A stretch of DNA of 64,000 nucleotides from Actinomycetaceae bacterium (GCA_030524055.1 JAUNHH010000009.1:1-64000), one strand, 5' to 3'. Numbered from the stretch's first letter, positions 35,435 to 43,883 are shown. The notes: generated by a model from the letters alone, not told the origin. Made by a program: numbers and translations.

Positions 35435-36433
35435 ATGGCGACTGCCGAACGGGATGACAATGAACTCAGCCTCACAAAGGAAGAGCTGGAACTTCTCTGG
35501 GCTAATCTGAAAGACCTTCCTGATGAAGACGTTGTTTCAGCAATGGATCTGAATGATCAGGCCTATGAAGCCTTTTGCGCTGGCTATTTAGAGCGCGCTG
35601 CCGCATTATTTGCTGAGCTTCACCAGAAACTGCCAACCTATCCTCCTTACCCCTATATGCAGGGCATGGCAGAAAAATATCGCCGCAATTGGCAGGCGTG
35701 CTTAGATGCGAGTCTTACCTCCTTAAAAATTCGTCCCGATGGGGATGAAGCAAGTGCCTGGAATGCCGCCATTGCTGCAACAGCGTTAGGAAAATGGGAT
35801 ATCGCCAGAAGAATCTGGGATGAATTGGATGTGGAAGTCCCGGGGGATGAGGGTGAGATTCGAGGAGACTTTGGGTATATTCTCCTGCTTCTCAATTGCT
35901 GGGGGAAACGAGAATCAGTATATGCGCGCCGAATTGACCCAGTGCGGGCTGAAATTCTGAGCATTCCCTTCCCGGAAAGCGGGTACCGGCGCGGCGATAT
36001 TATCCTCACTGACGGCGGCTATGTTGGACACACTCACGTTGGTGATAGGCAATTTCCTGTCATGATTGGCCTTGAATGCCTTCAGGTCTCGGATCTTATG
36101 ACGCTAAGAGTCCTAGCTGTGTGTCCAGAACCTGAGGATGCAGAGTTATTGCAGGTGGATCTTTCGTGCTGTGGTGAGGTCGAGGACTTAACTGGGTCTG
36201 CTCCTTGTGCCAGTGAAAACTGTCCGTGGAGCGATGGAGATTGGCATCCCGGGCGAACTTTTGCTGTGGCAGCTCCAGATATTCAGTCGGTGAAAGAAGC
36301 TGCGTATGGTTGGCAAAATGTGGCAATGCAACGCGAAGTAATAGATGTATATGCCGCCGATTTAGCGCCACTTTCTTCGCCAAAACCAGGCGCCGATAAC
36401 GATCCCACTCCTTTATGGTGGGAGGTCTCATAA
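35435..36433 (+). CDS. TPR-containing protein of unknown function
   Basis: 332-residue cytoplasmic protein. Residues ~35-150 form two to three tetratricopeptide-like helical pairs (D-L-N-D-Q-A-Y-E-A-F-C-A-G-Y-L-E-R-A-A-A-L-F; A-S-A-W-N-A-A-I-A-A-T-A-L-G-K-W-D-I-A). The C-terminal half (about 170-320) is a separate domain containing Y-R-R-G-D-I-I-L-T-D-G-G-Y-V-G and two Cys pairs (L-S-C-C-G; C-A-S-E-N-C-P-W) that could bind zinc or form disulphides. AAGGGAGG stands before the ATG. Located next to a tandem SUKH-like gene, so a link to toxin immunity is possible but unproven. Confidence 0.7.
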   Translation: MATAERDDNELSLTKEELELLWANLKDLPDEDVVSAMDLNDQAYEAFCAGYLERAAALFAELHQKLPTYPPYPYMQGMAEKYRRNWQACLDASLTSLKIRPDGDEASAWNAAIAATALGKWDIARRIWDELDVEVPGDEGEIRGDFGYILLLLNCWGKRESVYARRIDPVRAEILSIPFPESGYRRGDIILTDGGYVGHTHVGDRQFPVMIGLECLQVSDLMTLRVLAVCPEPEDAELLQVDLSCCGEVEDLTGSAPCASENCPWSDGDWHPGRTFAVAAPDIQSVKEAAYGWQNVAMQREVIDVYAADLAPLSSPKPGADNDPTPLWWEVS

Positions 36434-36441
36434 AATCACGC

Positions 36442-36454
36442 GCCCCGGCCTCGT
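36442..36454. repeat. Single repeat word between convergent genes
   Basis: GCCCCGGCCTCGT, the S=C variant of the genome word, in the 44-base gap between TPR and SorC genes. Confidence 0.7.
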
Positions 36455-36477
36455 TAATGGGAATGGGAAGCCACGTT

Positions 36478-37422
36478 TTAGGAAAGTAAAGCGCGAGCCG
36501 TGTGAATATCTGTAATCAATACGGTTAACCATCCGCCTAAAAGCGCCCCGCGAATGGCGGCAATTTTTGCTTGCCCGCCAGCAACGGCAACCCGTCTGGG
36601 AATGCTGCGAATAGTCTCCACATCCATTCCCACCAGCCGCGCATCAAAGTCAGAGGGAAGAAAAACGCCGTCTTTATCGTAATAGCGGAGACAAACATCC
36701 CCAACAGCACCTAAAGCGCGCAATTTTTCCGCATCTTTCCCCTGTGCGGAATTCCCGGATTCGCGCAATAGCGGGGAAGGATCGAGAGAGCCAATTCCTG
36801 CCAATGACACCGTTAATGAGGGGCCTAAAGAGGACACGGAAATAACCGACGGATCTTCGCGAAGTTTTTGCGCAGCGCTATTTGACCCTAAAACGGAAGG
36901 CGAGGGGAAAAATACGGCTTTAGCGCCAGTGGCTCGGGCAAGACGATCAATCAACCGTGTCGCTTTGACTTGGACAGCAGGATTGCCCACTCCACCAAAC
37001 ATTTGGACCACTTGGTCAGCAACTGGAGTGGAGAATGCGGGGAGGCGATCAACTGCACTCAGCCATGTCGCAGACCAAGAGGAAATGCCAATCGTATCTC
37101 CACCGGTCAGCGTTGTTTGTAGATAGGTGGCAGCAGCCCCTGCCAATGCCGCCCCGATTTCTTCATCGGAATCGCCCGCATCGGCAACAATGCAATCGTT
37201 GAGTCCGTAGCGCTCGGTCAGGGCATCCTCAATATCGGTATGGATATCGTTGGGAACGGTGACGATGGTGCGAACAATGCCTGCCAATGCTGCCTCTTTG
37301 AGCAGACGAGATACGCGCGGTTGAGAAATATGCAGTTCAGAAGCAATCTGAGCCTGTTTCATTTTGCGCTCGTGGTAGAGACGAGCCACCTTCACCGCCA
37401 GGCGTAGGTGCTGATCATCCAT
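36478..37422 (-). CDS. SorC-family sugar-binding transcriptional regulator
   Basis: 314-residue regulator. The N-terminal helix-turn-helix (about 8-48) reads A-V-K-V-A-R-L-Y-H-E-R-K-M-K-Q-A-Q-I-A and I-S-Q-P-R-V-S-R-L-L-K-E-A; residues 60-314 form the SorC/DeoR-C sugar-phosphate domain with the phosphate-binding G-I-S-S-W-S, M-F-G-G-V-G-N and V-A-V-A-G-G-Q-A-K motifs. GAGGAGG before the ATG at 37422 favours this start over 37455. These proteins sense phosphorylated sugars. A good candidate for control of the nucleoside hydrolase and kinase/transketolase promoters that share a palindrome, though it stands alone here. Confidence 0.86.
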   Translation of the reverse strand: MDDQHLRLAVKVARLYHERKMKQAQIASELHISQPRVSRLLKEAALAGIVRTIVTVPNDIHTDIEDALTERYGLNDCIVADAGDSDEEIGAALAGAAATYLQTTLTGGDTIGISSWSATWLSAVDRLPAFSTPVADQVVQMFGGVGNPAVQVKATRLIDRLARATGAKAVFFPSPSVLGSNSAAQKLREDPSVISVSSLGPSLTVSLAGIGSLDPSPLLRESGNSAQGKDAEKLRALGAVGDVCLRYYDKDGVFLPSDFDARLVGMDVETIRSIPRRVAVAGGQAKIAAIRGALLGGWLTVLITDIHTARALLS

Positions 37423-37454
37423 TATTTCCTCCTCTGCCGGACTAAATCGTCCCA

Positions 37455-37733
37455 TAGGTTAGGTGGGTTTGAATCCCAAGCTGTCAGTTAAGTGGCCCAC
37501 CTTACTTTCAGGGGGTCGCTGAATATCCTCATGACCAGCAACGATGCCAGAACTTTGAGTCGATGCCTGAATTATGCGTGCCTGATTTAGTGGCGCTGAT
37601 CCGACTGCTTCAGGAATAGTGACTATTTGAGGGGGTGTTTCTGTGTGTGCATAGTGTTAATGAGGCCGTAAAAAGGCCCGCTAATTGTCCGTGAAGACCG
37701 TAAAGGGCAGGGATTTCTTTTGGATATGTCTAG
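37455..37733. other. Upstream region of SorC gene, no intact gene
   Basis: About 280 bases with no supported start plus frame. A short GGCCGTAAAAAGGCC hairpin lies at about 37664-37680. It may include unrecognisable upstream parts of the dehydrogenase remnant. Confidence 0.4.
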
Positions 37734-37829
37734 GAAACGGATGGCCCTATTCATTTCCTCCTCTCGCCAGCCGCCAGTTTTGTCACCGGCATTGACCTGC
37801 TTGTTGATGGAGGTTTTACGACCTGGTGA
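37734..37829 (+). pseudogene. 3' remnant of a short-chain dehydrogenase gene
   Basis: Reading frame three here gives E-T-D-G-P-I-H-F-L-L-S-P-A-A-S-F-V-T-G, then I-D-L-L-V-D-G-G-F-T-T-W and a stop at 37827. F-L-x-S-x-x-A-S-F-V-T-G-x-x-L-x-V-D-G-G-F is the near-universal C-terminus of SDR oxidoreductases. A stop codon at 37731 and no upstream SDR sequence show that the rest is gone. The ancestor may have been a sugar dehydrogenase belonging to the surrounding catabolic genes. Confidence 0.75.
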
Positions 37830-37845
37830 TAGTGCCGGAAAGGTG

Positions 37846-37886
37846 GCGCCCCGGCCTCGTTTCTTTTATAGACGAGGACGGGGCGC
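37846..37886. terminator. Repeat-word inverted pair after dehydrogenase remnant
   Basis: GCGCCCCGGCCTCGT (37846-37860) and ACGAGGACGGGGCGC (37872-37886) pair over 15 bases with one mismatch. It sits 17 bases after the remnant's stop, as expected of the lost gene's terminator. Confidence 0.75.
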
Positions 37887-37919
37887 AGCACCCGTGCTGT
37901 GCACCCAAGGGTCTGGATT

Positions 37920-37954
37920 GACATTTTTGCCTGAAAAGCGGCTTTTTGTCGCCC
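37920..37954. repeat. GACATTTTTGCC repeat, partial copy
   Basis: Matches 51629-51663 closely (GACATTTTTGCC, GAAAA, TTTTTGTCGCCC) but lacks the outer arms of that hairpin. Confidence 0.6.
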
Positions 37955-38055
37955 GGGTTCTTTGATGTCGTAAATGTTGGAGTAATTAATGGCCGGTGGC
38001 TATAGTGGCAGTGGAGCCTGATTTAGAGTCGCGACGTTTAAAGGGAGGGCCCAGA

Positions 38056-39207
38056 ATGGTGATGAAAGCGATTGATCGTTTGATGACTGTCTTGCCGCAG
38101 CCTGAGGATCCTGGGATTGATCCTGCGCTTCTTGAGGGTTTTCGGCAGGAGGGTGTTCCGGAGGACCTTGTTGATTTTCTGCGGGTGTATGGGGCTGGTC
38201 AGGTAGACGGCTTCGTGAACATGATTATGCCGGGTCATCCAAATAAATGGACTGATTCGCATCGTCTTACCAGGGAGTATATAACTGGTTTCAGGGCGTT
38301 AGAAGACCTCGACTCCTTTGAGTTGCCACCAGGGCTGACATCTCTAGATGATCTGCGCGCGTGGGGAAACACTGCCAATGGCGATAAGTGTTTCTATGTG
38401 CCCCCAGAGTCTGGCGAAGTGGAATACCTGCTGGTGATCTGGAGCGAGTGGGAGTGGTTTGTGGAGAGGACTATGGTGTGTGATCTTCTCGCTGATTGGC
38501 TCGACCACAAGATTGCGATCCCTGTTTTTCCAGACGATATCCCGCTGCGATATCATACTTTTACTCCTTTTGAATATGCCTCTGCCAAGCGTGACTTGCC
38601 GGAGCCTGGGCACTGGGAGAGTAGGTATGAAGTTGAAGCGGTGGTGGGAGTGGAGGCGATTGATCGCCTTAGTTCTTGTTTGCCGCAGCCCGAAGATTCC
38701 GCGATTGACCCGGTGATTCTTGCTGCGTGTCGTGATGAGGGTGTTCCGGAGGACTTTATTGAGTTGATACGCTGCTTTGGGCCAGGTCAGATTGATGATT
38801 TCGTGAATATCCTCGTCCCGGGCCATCCAGATGATCAGGTGAATGCGCATAAGGTAATGGAGCGTTGGTTTGCGTCTTTAAGTGACCTTGAGGCAATGGA
38901 TGCGCTCGAACCCAAACCGTATCGGTGGTCGGATAAGACGCCGGTATCCGAACTTCGTGCCTGGGCGGAAACCTATTATGGGGATATGTGTTTTTATGCC
39001 CCGCCGAAAGAAGGGGAAACGAAATACCCCATTGTTATACTCACCAATCCCGCTCGGGAGCGTTGTGTGTATAGTGAGGCCACTATCTGCGATTTCTTGG
39101 CAGACTGGTTGGGCAGGGTAGACTTTGTTGATTTTTTCCCTTCCGATCTCCCGCTCGAAACCCACACGTTCCAGCCCTATAACGGTCACTATGGCTCAGA
39201 AAAATAG
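38056..39207 (+). CDS. Tandem duplicated SUKH-like (SMI1/KNR4) protein
   Basis: 383 residues made of two homologous halves of about 190 each. Matching blocks are A-I-D-R-L-x-(T/S)-x-L-P-Q-P-E-D, the D-P-A/V-I-L E-G-V-P-E-D-(L/F) stretch, G-A/P-G-Q-x-D-x-F-V-N-x-(M/L)-x-P-G-H-P, D-K/M-C-F-Y-(V/A)-P-P-x-x-G-E, C-D-(L/F)-L-A-D-W-L and (F/D)-P-x-D-(I/L)-P-L-x-x-H-T-F. The layout resembles SUKH-superfamily proteins, many of which are immunity proteins to polymorphic toxins; I infer this from pattern only. GGGAGG seven bases before the ATG at 38056 fixes the start. No toxin gene is visible nearby. Confidence 0.72.
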   Translation: MVMKAIDRLMTVLPQPEDPGIDPALLEGFRQEGVPEDLVDFLRVYGAGQVDGFVNMIMPGHPNKWTDSHRLTREYITGFRALEDLDSFELPPGLTSLDDLRAWGNTANGDKCFYVPPESGEVEYLLVIWSEWEWFVERTMVCDLLADWLDHKIAIPVFPDDIPLRYHTFTPFEYASAKRDLPEPGHWESRYEVEAVVGVEAIDRLSSCLPQPEDSAIDPVILAACRDEGVPEDFIELIRCFGPGQIDDFVNILVPGHPDDQVNAHKVMERWFASLSDLEAMDALEPKPYRWSDKTPVSELRAWAETYYGDMCFYAPPKEGETKYPIVILTNPARERCVYSEATICDFLADWLGRVDFVDFFPSDLPLETHTFQPYNGHYGSEK

Positions 39208-39221
39208 GGCCAATCGCGGGT

Positions 39222-39773
39222 GTGAAGCCTATGGAGATTTTTTCAGCGCACTACCATATTGAAGAGAAAGAAATTCGCCCTGACGGGGTGGACTTTCTGC
39301 TTCGCACTCAGACAACTCAACATGTCTACGCCTTCTTTATCGTGCCAAATGAAAAAGAGCCCTACACCCTCGGGCTCTCCGCGAAAATACCCGATTCTTT
39401 GCCTGTAATCAGGATTATTGCCACTCCTCATCCACATCAGGTCTGCATTAATGTATGTGGATCCGTATATCTGGGAAACGTCAACCGCCCGGACAGTTTC
39501 GTCTATTGTCCGCAGAGCAATGGGCATGCGCACCACTGGTATGCCTATCCTGAAGAGGGAATACTCGTTTTCAGTACCCGCAATTCCTTATTTGCAATCG
39601 ACCAGGATGGCGTGCGGTGGGAAACTGGCAAAATGCCCGGGTGCTGTGTTGAACTCCAAGGCCATAAATCCGGGATTCTCTATGGAATATATGACCTGCA
39701 CGGTAGGGATGAATATTTCAGCGTCGATATAGACAGTGGACGCGTAAATACAGCACCTGTTCCCTTTGAGTAG
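39222..39773 (+). CDS. Unknown 183-residue protein downstream of the SUKH-like gene
   Basis: No recognised family. The sequence is rich in beta-strand patterns and aromatic residues (F-F-I-V-P-N; S-F-V-Y-C-P; H-H-W-Y-A-Y-P; I-L-Y-G-I-Y-D-L), with repeated strand-turn units (S-T-R-N-S-L-F-A-I-D-Q-D-G) suggestive of a small beta-propeller or beta-sandwich. No signal peptide or membrane helix. The start may be the GTG at 39222 or the ATG at 39231; neither has a strong ribosome site. Only 14 bases after the SUKH-like stop, so probably co-transcribed and functionally linked with it. Confidence 0.65.
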   Translation: MKPMEIFSAHYHIEEKEIRPDGVDFLLRTQTTQHVYAFFIVPNEKEPYTLGLSAKIPDSLPVIRIIATPHPHQVCINVCGSVYLGNVNRPDSFVYCPQSNGHAHHWYAYPEEGILVFSTRNSLFAIDQDGVRWETGKMPGCCVELQGHKSGILYGIYDLHGRDEYFSVDIDSGRVNTAPVPFE

Positions 39774-39790
39774 TAATGCTGAATAGCGCC

Positions 39791-39803
39791 GCCCCGCCCT
39801 CGT
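39791..39803. repeat. Single repeat word after orphan gene
   Basis: GCCCCGCCCTCGT 18 bases after the stop at 39773. Confidence 0.7.
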
Positions 39804-39842
39804 AGATTTGTACCGTATGCCCGCCTCGTCGCCAAACCCCCC

Positions 39843-39891
39843 TTGCCCTCGCTCCCGCCCCTAGTCTACTATCTACTAAGTAGTAAGTAAG
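39843..39891 (+). promoter_or_regulatory. GH30 promoter and TetR-type operator
   Basis: TTGCCC (39843-39848), 18 bases, TACTAT (39867-39872), then CTACTAAGTAGTAAGTAAG (39873-39891) over the start site. The core TACTAAGTAGTAAGTA recurs with one change before the MFS gene. Confidence 0.75.
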
Positions 39892-39968
39892 TGGCGTCGA
39901 AGCCGCGCCGCCCCACACTTCAGGCACTACCCGCAATGACGCACCACAACCACCAAAGGAGTCAGACA

Positions 39969-41378
39969 ATGGCCGCCACGCCCGCCACCCCAGGCACGCC
40001 CGCCACCCCCACCTGGATCGTCACCACCGAAAACCAGCCCTGGCACACGCCCGACGCGCACATCGACATTGTCCCCGCCGATGTCTTCCCCGAAGTTATT
40101 GTGCGCGTTGATACTCCCGCCCAAGAGGTCGAAGGCTTCGGAGTCTGCTTCAATGAACTGGGCTGGACCTCGCTCTCCCGACTCAGCGACGACACGCGTG
40201 CCGAAGTCCTCCGCGAAGTCTTCAGCCCCGAAGGCGGCAACGTCTCCGTGTGCCGCATGCCGGTCGGCGCCAACGACTTTTCTGTGGACTGGTATTCCTA
40301 CGACGAAACCCCAGGAGACCACGACCTTAAAGACTTCAGCATTGCTCACGACGAAGCAACCCTGGTCCCCTTTATCCATGCCGCCCAGGAAATTCGCCCA
40401 GACCTGCGTCTATGGGCCTCGCCATGGAGTCCCCCAACCTGGATGAAAGCCAACAACCACTACGCCTGCGCAGCGCCCAACCCGGCCGCCGTCCAAACCC
40501 GCTTCGACAATGGGCTCACCAAAGATCAGGCAATCCCCGAAGGCGTTGACGCTTTTATTGTCACCGAGGAAAATCTCGACACCTACGCCCGCTACTTCGG
40601 CGCCTTTATTGACGCCTACCGGAAACACGGCATTGAGATTTTCATGGTGATGCCTCAAAACGAATTTAATTCCGACCAGGTATTCCCCTCATGCACATGG
40701 ACCCCAGCAAGTTTGGTGGCTTTCCTACGCCACCTTGTCCCCGAAATGGAATCGCGTGGCGTCAAGGTCTTTATGGGCACAATGGAACGAGCTGATGAAA
40801 CGCTGGTCGAGGAAATCCTGGCAGACCCGGTTATTGGGGAGCGTATTGGCGGCATTGGCTTCCAATGGGCCGGAAAGGGCGCCGTTCCGTATATTCACCG
40901 CAAGCACCCGGACCTCAAGATCTACCAAAGTGAACAAGAATGCGGCGACGGGAAAAATGATTGGCGTTATGCCCGATATGCCTGGTCAATGATGCGCCAC
41001 TATTTCAACCATGGTGCCAATGTCTACGATTACTGGAATCTGTCGCTGGATGCGGGCGGCGTTTCGCGCTGGGGCTGGAGCCAGAACTCTTTCATTACCG
41101 TTGACCCTAAGACCAACGAACACACCTTTAACCACGAGTATTACGTCTTCAAGCACCTCAGCCATTTCGTCCAACCGGGAGCGCGATTCCTCCCAACCCT
41201 GTCTTACACCGGATATGAGAATGTCTTGGCCTTCGCTAATCCGGATGGGTCGGTCGTCCTCGCCGCTCAAAATGATATGTCCATTGAAATGCCCATTAGT
41301 TTTGGGGTGGGGGATCGCTTGGTGCGTCTGACCTTGCCCGCTGACTGCGTGTCAACGGTGGTATTGCCGGCAGAATAA
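39969..41378 (+). CDS. GH30 family glycosidase
   Basis: 469-residue glycoside hydrolase of family 30 (glucosylceramidase/beta-glycosidase clan). The barrel shows E-V-E-G-F-G-V-C-F-N-E, W-A-S-P-W-S-P-P-T-W-M-K, the acid/base in V-M-P-Q-N-E-F and the nucleophile in Y-Q-S-E-Q-E-C-G; a C-terminal beta domain follows. No signal peptide, so it acts inside the cell on imported substrate, presumably brought in by the co-regulated MFS transporter. GGAG precedes the ATG at 39969; an earlier in-frame start overlaps the operator and is rejected. The first ~15 residues are Ala/Thr/Pro repeats. Confidence 0.92.
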   Translation: MAATPATPGTPATPTWIVTTENQPWHTPDAHIDIVPADVFPEVIVRVDTPAQEVEGFGVCFNELGWTSLSRLSDDTRAEVLREVFSPEGGNVSVCRMPVGANDFSVDWYSYDETPGDHDLKDFSIAHDEATLVPFIHAAQEIRPDLRLWASPWSPPTWMKANNHYACAAPNPAAVQTRFDNGLTKDQAIPEGVDAFIVTEENLDTYARYFGAFIDAYRKHGIEIFMVMPQNEFNSDQVFPSCTWTPASLVAFLRHLVPEMESRGVKVFMGTMERADETLVEEILADPVIGERIGGIGFQWAGKGAVPYIHRKHPDLKIYQSEQECGDGKNDWRYARYAWSMMRHYFNHGANVYDYWNLSLDAGGVSRWGWSQNSFITVDPKTNEHTFNHEYYVFKHLSHFVQPGARFLPTLSYTGYENVLAFANPDGSVVLAAQNDMSIEMPISFGVGDRLVRLTLPADCVSTVVLPAE

Positions 41379-41401
41379 GCGGTGTCATTGGGGAAAATGT
41401 G

Positions 41402-41436
41402 GCCCCGTCCTCGTCAATAATGTACGAGGGCGGGGC
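41402..41436. terminator. Repeat-word inverted pair between convergent genes
   Basis: GCCCCGTCCTCGT (41402-41414) and ACGAGGGCGGGGC (41424-41436); one mismatch in the stem. Confidence 0.78.
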
Positions 41437-41470
41437 GCAACCTTTAATGCCTCCAACTAGACCGGCTCTC

Positions 41471-42118
41471 CTAGCGATACCCGTCCCAGGTAGGGGAGGG
41501 AAAGAGGACTGCCTCCCACTGCTGCCAGCCCTGGCTCAAAGAGATACGAGGCTCGCGGTAAGAACGGATCTGGAGCCCATCCATTGCCTGGAGTGACATA
41601 TCAACGAGGGGCCGCATTGATGTCCAACCGCCTGCATTCTCAATATCCGGCGGCAGACGCCATGTAAAGCTCGAGTAAAACTCCCATACACGAGCAGGAC
41701 GGTCAATAAAAGAATCGTAAGCCGGATGATCTGGGTTGGTCGCCTCCACCCCAAGAGTCATATAGAGCTCCATGAGGTGAGGGCGAGCCTCATTAAAGGC
41801 AACAAGGTAGCGGAAGTAGGCCGGCAAACTAATGCCATCAGGATGGGTCGCGGCAGGGTCGCCAGAGTCAATAAAGTCCTGCGGTGTCCCTTGGCGGTCA
41901 TACCGCGAGTTCAATAGGAGTTCGAGGAGGCCATCTTTCGTGCCAATGTAGTGGAGTAGGCCCGCCTGGGTTATTCCCACACTATCGGCCACTTTCTGCA
42001 GGGATAGGCCATTAAAGCCATGCGTGGCAACGAGGGCGGTGGCGACCTCAATAATCTGCTCCCGTCGTTGCTGGGCGCTCATACGGGTGCGCGGTTTTTT
42101 CTCTGGAGAAGTGGCCAT
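41471..42118 (-). CDS. TetR-family regulator of GH30/MFS genes
   Basis: 215-residue repressor. The N-terminal DNA-binding domain reads R-R-E-Q-I-I-E-V-A-T-A-L-V-A-T-H-G-F-N-G-L-S-L, then Q-K-V-A-D-S-V-G-I-T-Q-A-G-L-L-H-Y-I-G-T-K-D-G-L; the rest is an all-helical ligand domain with many aromatic residues. The ATG at 42118 gives normal TetR length; longer starts are rejected. It lies between the GH30 and MFS genes, both of which carry the same TACTAAGTRGTAAGTA-type site, so it most likely represses both until a beta-glycoside or its aglycone is present (inference). Confidence 0.88.
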   Translation of the reverse strand: MATSPEKKPRTRMSAQQRREQIIEVATALVATHGFNGLSLQKVADSVGITQAGLLHYIGTKDGLLELLLNSRYDRQGTPQDFIDSGDPAATHPDGISLPAYFRYLVAFNEARPHLMELYMTLGVEATNPDHPAYDSFIDRPARVWEFYSSFTWRLPPDIENAGGWTSMRPLVDMSLQAMDGLQIRSYREPRISLSQGWQQWEAVLFPSPTWDGYR

Positions 42119-42230
42119 AGGGACGATCCTACAAAGACGCTGGCTGTTGCGCTGAGCCCTCGCACTGTTTTTTGCTGTGGATCGGTCTTCGTCTCCTGGG
42201 GCTGGTCCCCGTTGTGAAGGGCTTGAGGTG

Positions 42231-42312
42231 ATATGTAGGCGTTGGGAAGATATGTCAGCGTTGGGGAGGCCCCCGGCTATGACATATGTTCCCAACGCCT
42301 GCTTATGTTTGG
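42231..42312. repeat. Dispersed GTAGGCGTTGGGAA hairpin element, copy 3
   Basis: ATATGTAGGCGTTGGGAAG on the left and CATATGTTCCCAACGCCTGC on the right, with GGGGAGGCCCCC in the centre. Located between the TetR and MFS genes. Confidence 0.75.
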
Positions 42313-42427
42313 GATTGCACAGGCGTGCACCTCGCATGCCTGCATGGGAAGGCTTGCGAGGTGCACACTGCTTCTGTCTGGCGGTCCTTAGTGGACTACC
42401 GGAGTGTCTAGCGGACTACCTGACCGT

Positions 42428-43744
42428 CTAGCGGACGCGCTTGATTGCGAGAATGGCAATGCAGCCCAAGACCGCGAAGGTAATGGACACAGGGAAAACG
42501 AGGATGTAAGAACCGGTCTGGCTGACGATTGCTGCGGTGATTAGTGGACCGCCCATCTGTCCGAGGGTGGTGGACATATTGAGAATGCCAAGGTCTTTGC
42601 CTGCTGTCTCTGGGTCGGGAAGAACATCCACATTCAGCGCCTGATCCACCGCACCATAAACGGCATAACCAAAGCCCGCAATCAGAGCGAAAAGGTACAT
42701 GCCGGTTGCTGAAGGAATCACCCATGGCATGGCCACCCCAATAGCAAAGCAGAGTGAGGCAGCGACAACAGGAACCTTACGCCTGCGCAGAAGGTCAGAG
42801 AGTGGGCCGGAGATAAAGCCGCCAACCAGTCCCGCCACTAAAATAATTGTGTTGGTGAGGCTAACGGTGACAGCAACTTGCTCAACGTTAAGAGCCTGGC
42901 CACTGTCTTTCAGGTGCTCTTGGATAATGTAGAGCTGATAGGCGTTAATCATCTGGTAGGACAGCAGCATTGTAAAGCGGCCAATGAAAGCCTTATAGAA
43001 GTCGCCCGCGTTTTTTGTGGGTGGTGCGAAGGACAGCAGAATGTCGCCAAAAGACGCACTCTTTTCGGCGAGGTCCTGAGAGGACTTTTCGCGTGGCCAC
43101 AGGGCAACTGTCACAATGCCGGAAATTCCCATGAAGAGACCGGCCAGAACGAATCCTGTTGTGGACGCCTGGCCTGAGGCAATAAAGATCGAGCCGACAA
43201 TGCCGCCAAGGGGGTAGCCAATAGAGGCGCCGACGCCCCAGAAGGTAGACATTGTTCCGCGAATATTTTCGGGGACGCGGTCTGACAGGACGGCAACGGC
43301 AGGTGCCAGCATCATATTGAGGCCAACCATGCACAGGCAGTAGTCAATGGTCAGCAGAGTTGTATCGCCGATAACGCCAACCCCAAAAAGAGTGACACCA
43401 CCAAGGATGCCACCAGCAACGATCCACGGGGTACGCCGTCCTAGGCGTGATCGGGTCCGATCCGAGAAGTTGCCAAAAAGGAGGTTAGAGACCAGCGACA
43501 CGATCGCGGTAATCGCAGAAATGCCAGCGAGAAGTGCGCCGGGGTCCGCTACTCCAAGGTCCTTGAGCCGTTGGGGCAGAAGGACGGTGGCGACAATGCT
43601 GAGTCCGACGGCCCACAGTAGGGAGATCAAAAGGAATCCGGCCCCGAAACGGATAAGCTCCACTTTCTTTAAGGGCTGACCTGTGTCTGGGGCAAGTGTA
43701 GAGGGCGTCGTTGGCGACTCGACCTCGTCAGTTGTGCTGCTCAT
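42428..43744 (-). CDS. MFS transporter, probable glycoside permease
   Basis: 438-residue major facilitator with about twelve helices. The loop 2-3 motif N-F-S-D-R-T-R-S-R-L-G-R-R-T-P-W is the classic G/N-x-x-x-D-R/K-x-G-R-R-x box in the form seen in the SLC45/GPH-like sugar group; A-P-A-V-A-V-L-S-D-R-V-P, G-P-L-S-D-L-L-R-R-R-K in the second half and P-D-P-E-T-A-G-K-D-L-G-I-L also fit. The start at 43744 has only a weak GAAAGAG. Shared operator with the GH30 gene implies import of the glycoside that GH30 cleaves. Confidence 0.87.
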   Translation of the reverse strand: MSSTTDEVESPTTPSTLAPDTGQPLKKVELIRFGAGFLLISLLWAVGLSIVATVLLPQRLKDLGVADPGALLAGISAITAIVSLVSNLLFGNFSDRTRSRLGRRTPWIVAGGILGGVTLFGVGVIGDTTLLTIDYCLCMVGLNMMLAPAVAVLSDRVPENIRGTMSTFWGVGASIGYPLGGIVGSIFIASGQASTTGFVLAGLFMGISGIVTVALWPREKSSQDLAEKSASFGDILLSFAPPTKNAGDFYKAFIGRFTMLLSYQMINAYQLYIIQEHLKDSGQALNVEQVAVTVSLTNTIILVAGLVGGFISGPLSDLLRRRKVPVVAASLCFAIGVAMPWVIPSATGMYLFALIAGFGYAVYGAVDQALNVDVLPDPETAGKDLGILNMSTTLGQMGGPLITAAIVSQTGSYILVFPVSITFAVLGCIAILAIKRVR

Positions 43745-43785
43745 TATGGGCTCTTTCGTTGAACGGCGGTGTCCATCAGGGAAAT

Positions 43786-43804
43786 CTACTTACCACTTAG
43801 TAAG
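43786..43804 (-). promoter_or_regulatory. TetR-type operator upstream of MFS gene
   Basis: Minus strand reads CTTACTAAGTGGTAAGTAG. It matches the GH30 operator over TACTAAGTRGTAAGTA with a single difference. Confidence 0.75.
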
Positions 43805-43871
43805 TATGAGGTAAGGGTAGATTGCTGGGGCTATATCCGTCAATAGGGGTGTGAGGTGCCGCTTTCCGTGA

Positions 43872-43883
43872 ACGAGGGCGGGG
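43872..43883 (+). repeat. Single repeat word in divergent region
   Basis: ACGAGGGCGGGG, 68 bases upstream of the TetR-type site and about 155 bases before the kinase start. Confidence 0.7.

Noticed and set aside
37720..37965. 81-residue plus-strand frame
   Set aside because: It is out of frame with the clear SDR C-terminus in the same bases and runs through the terminator hairpin and repeat.
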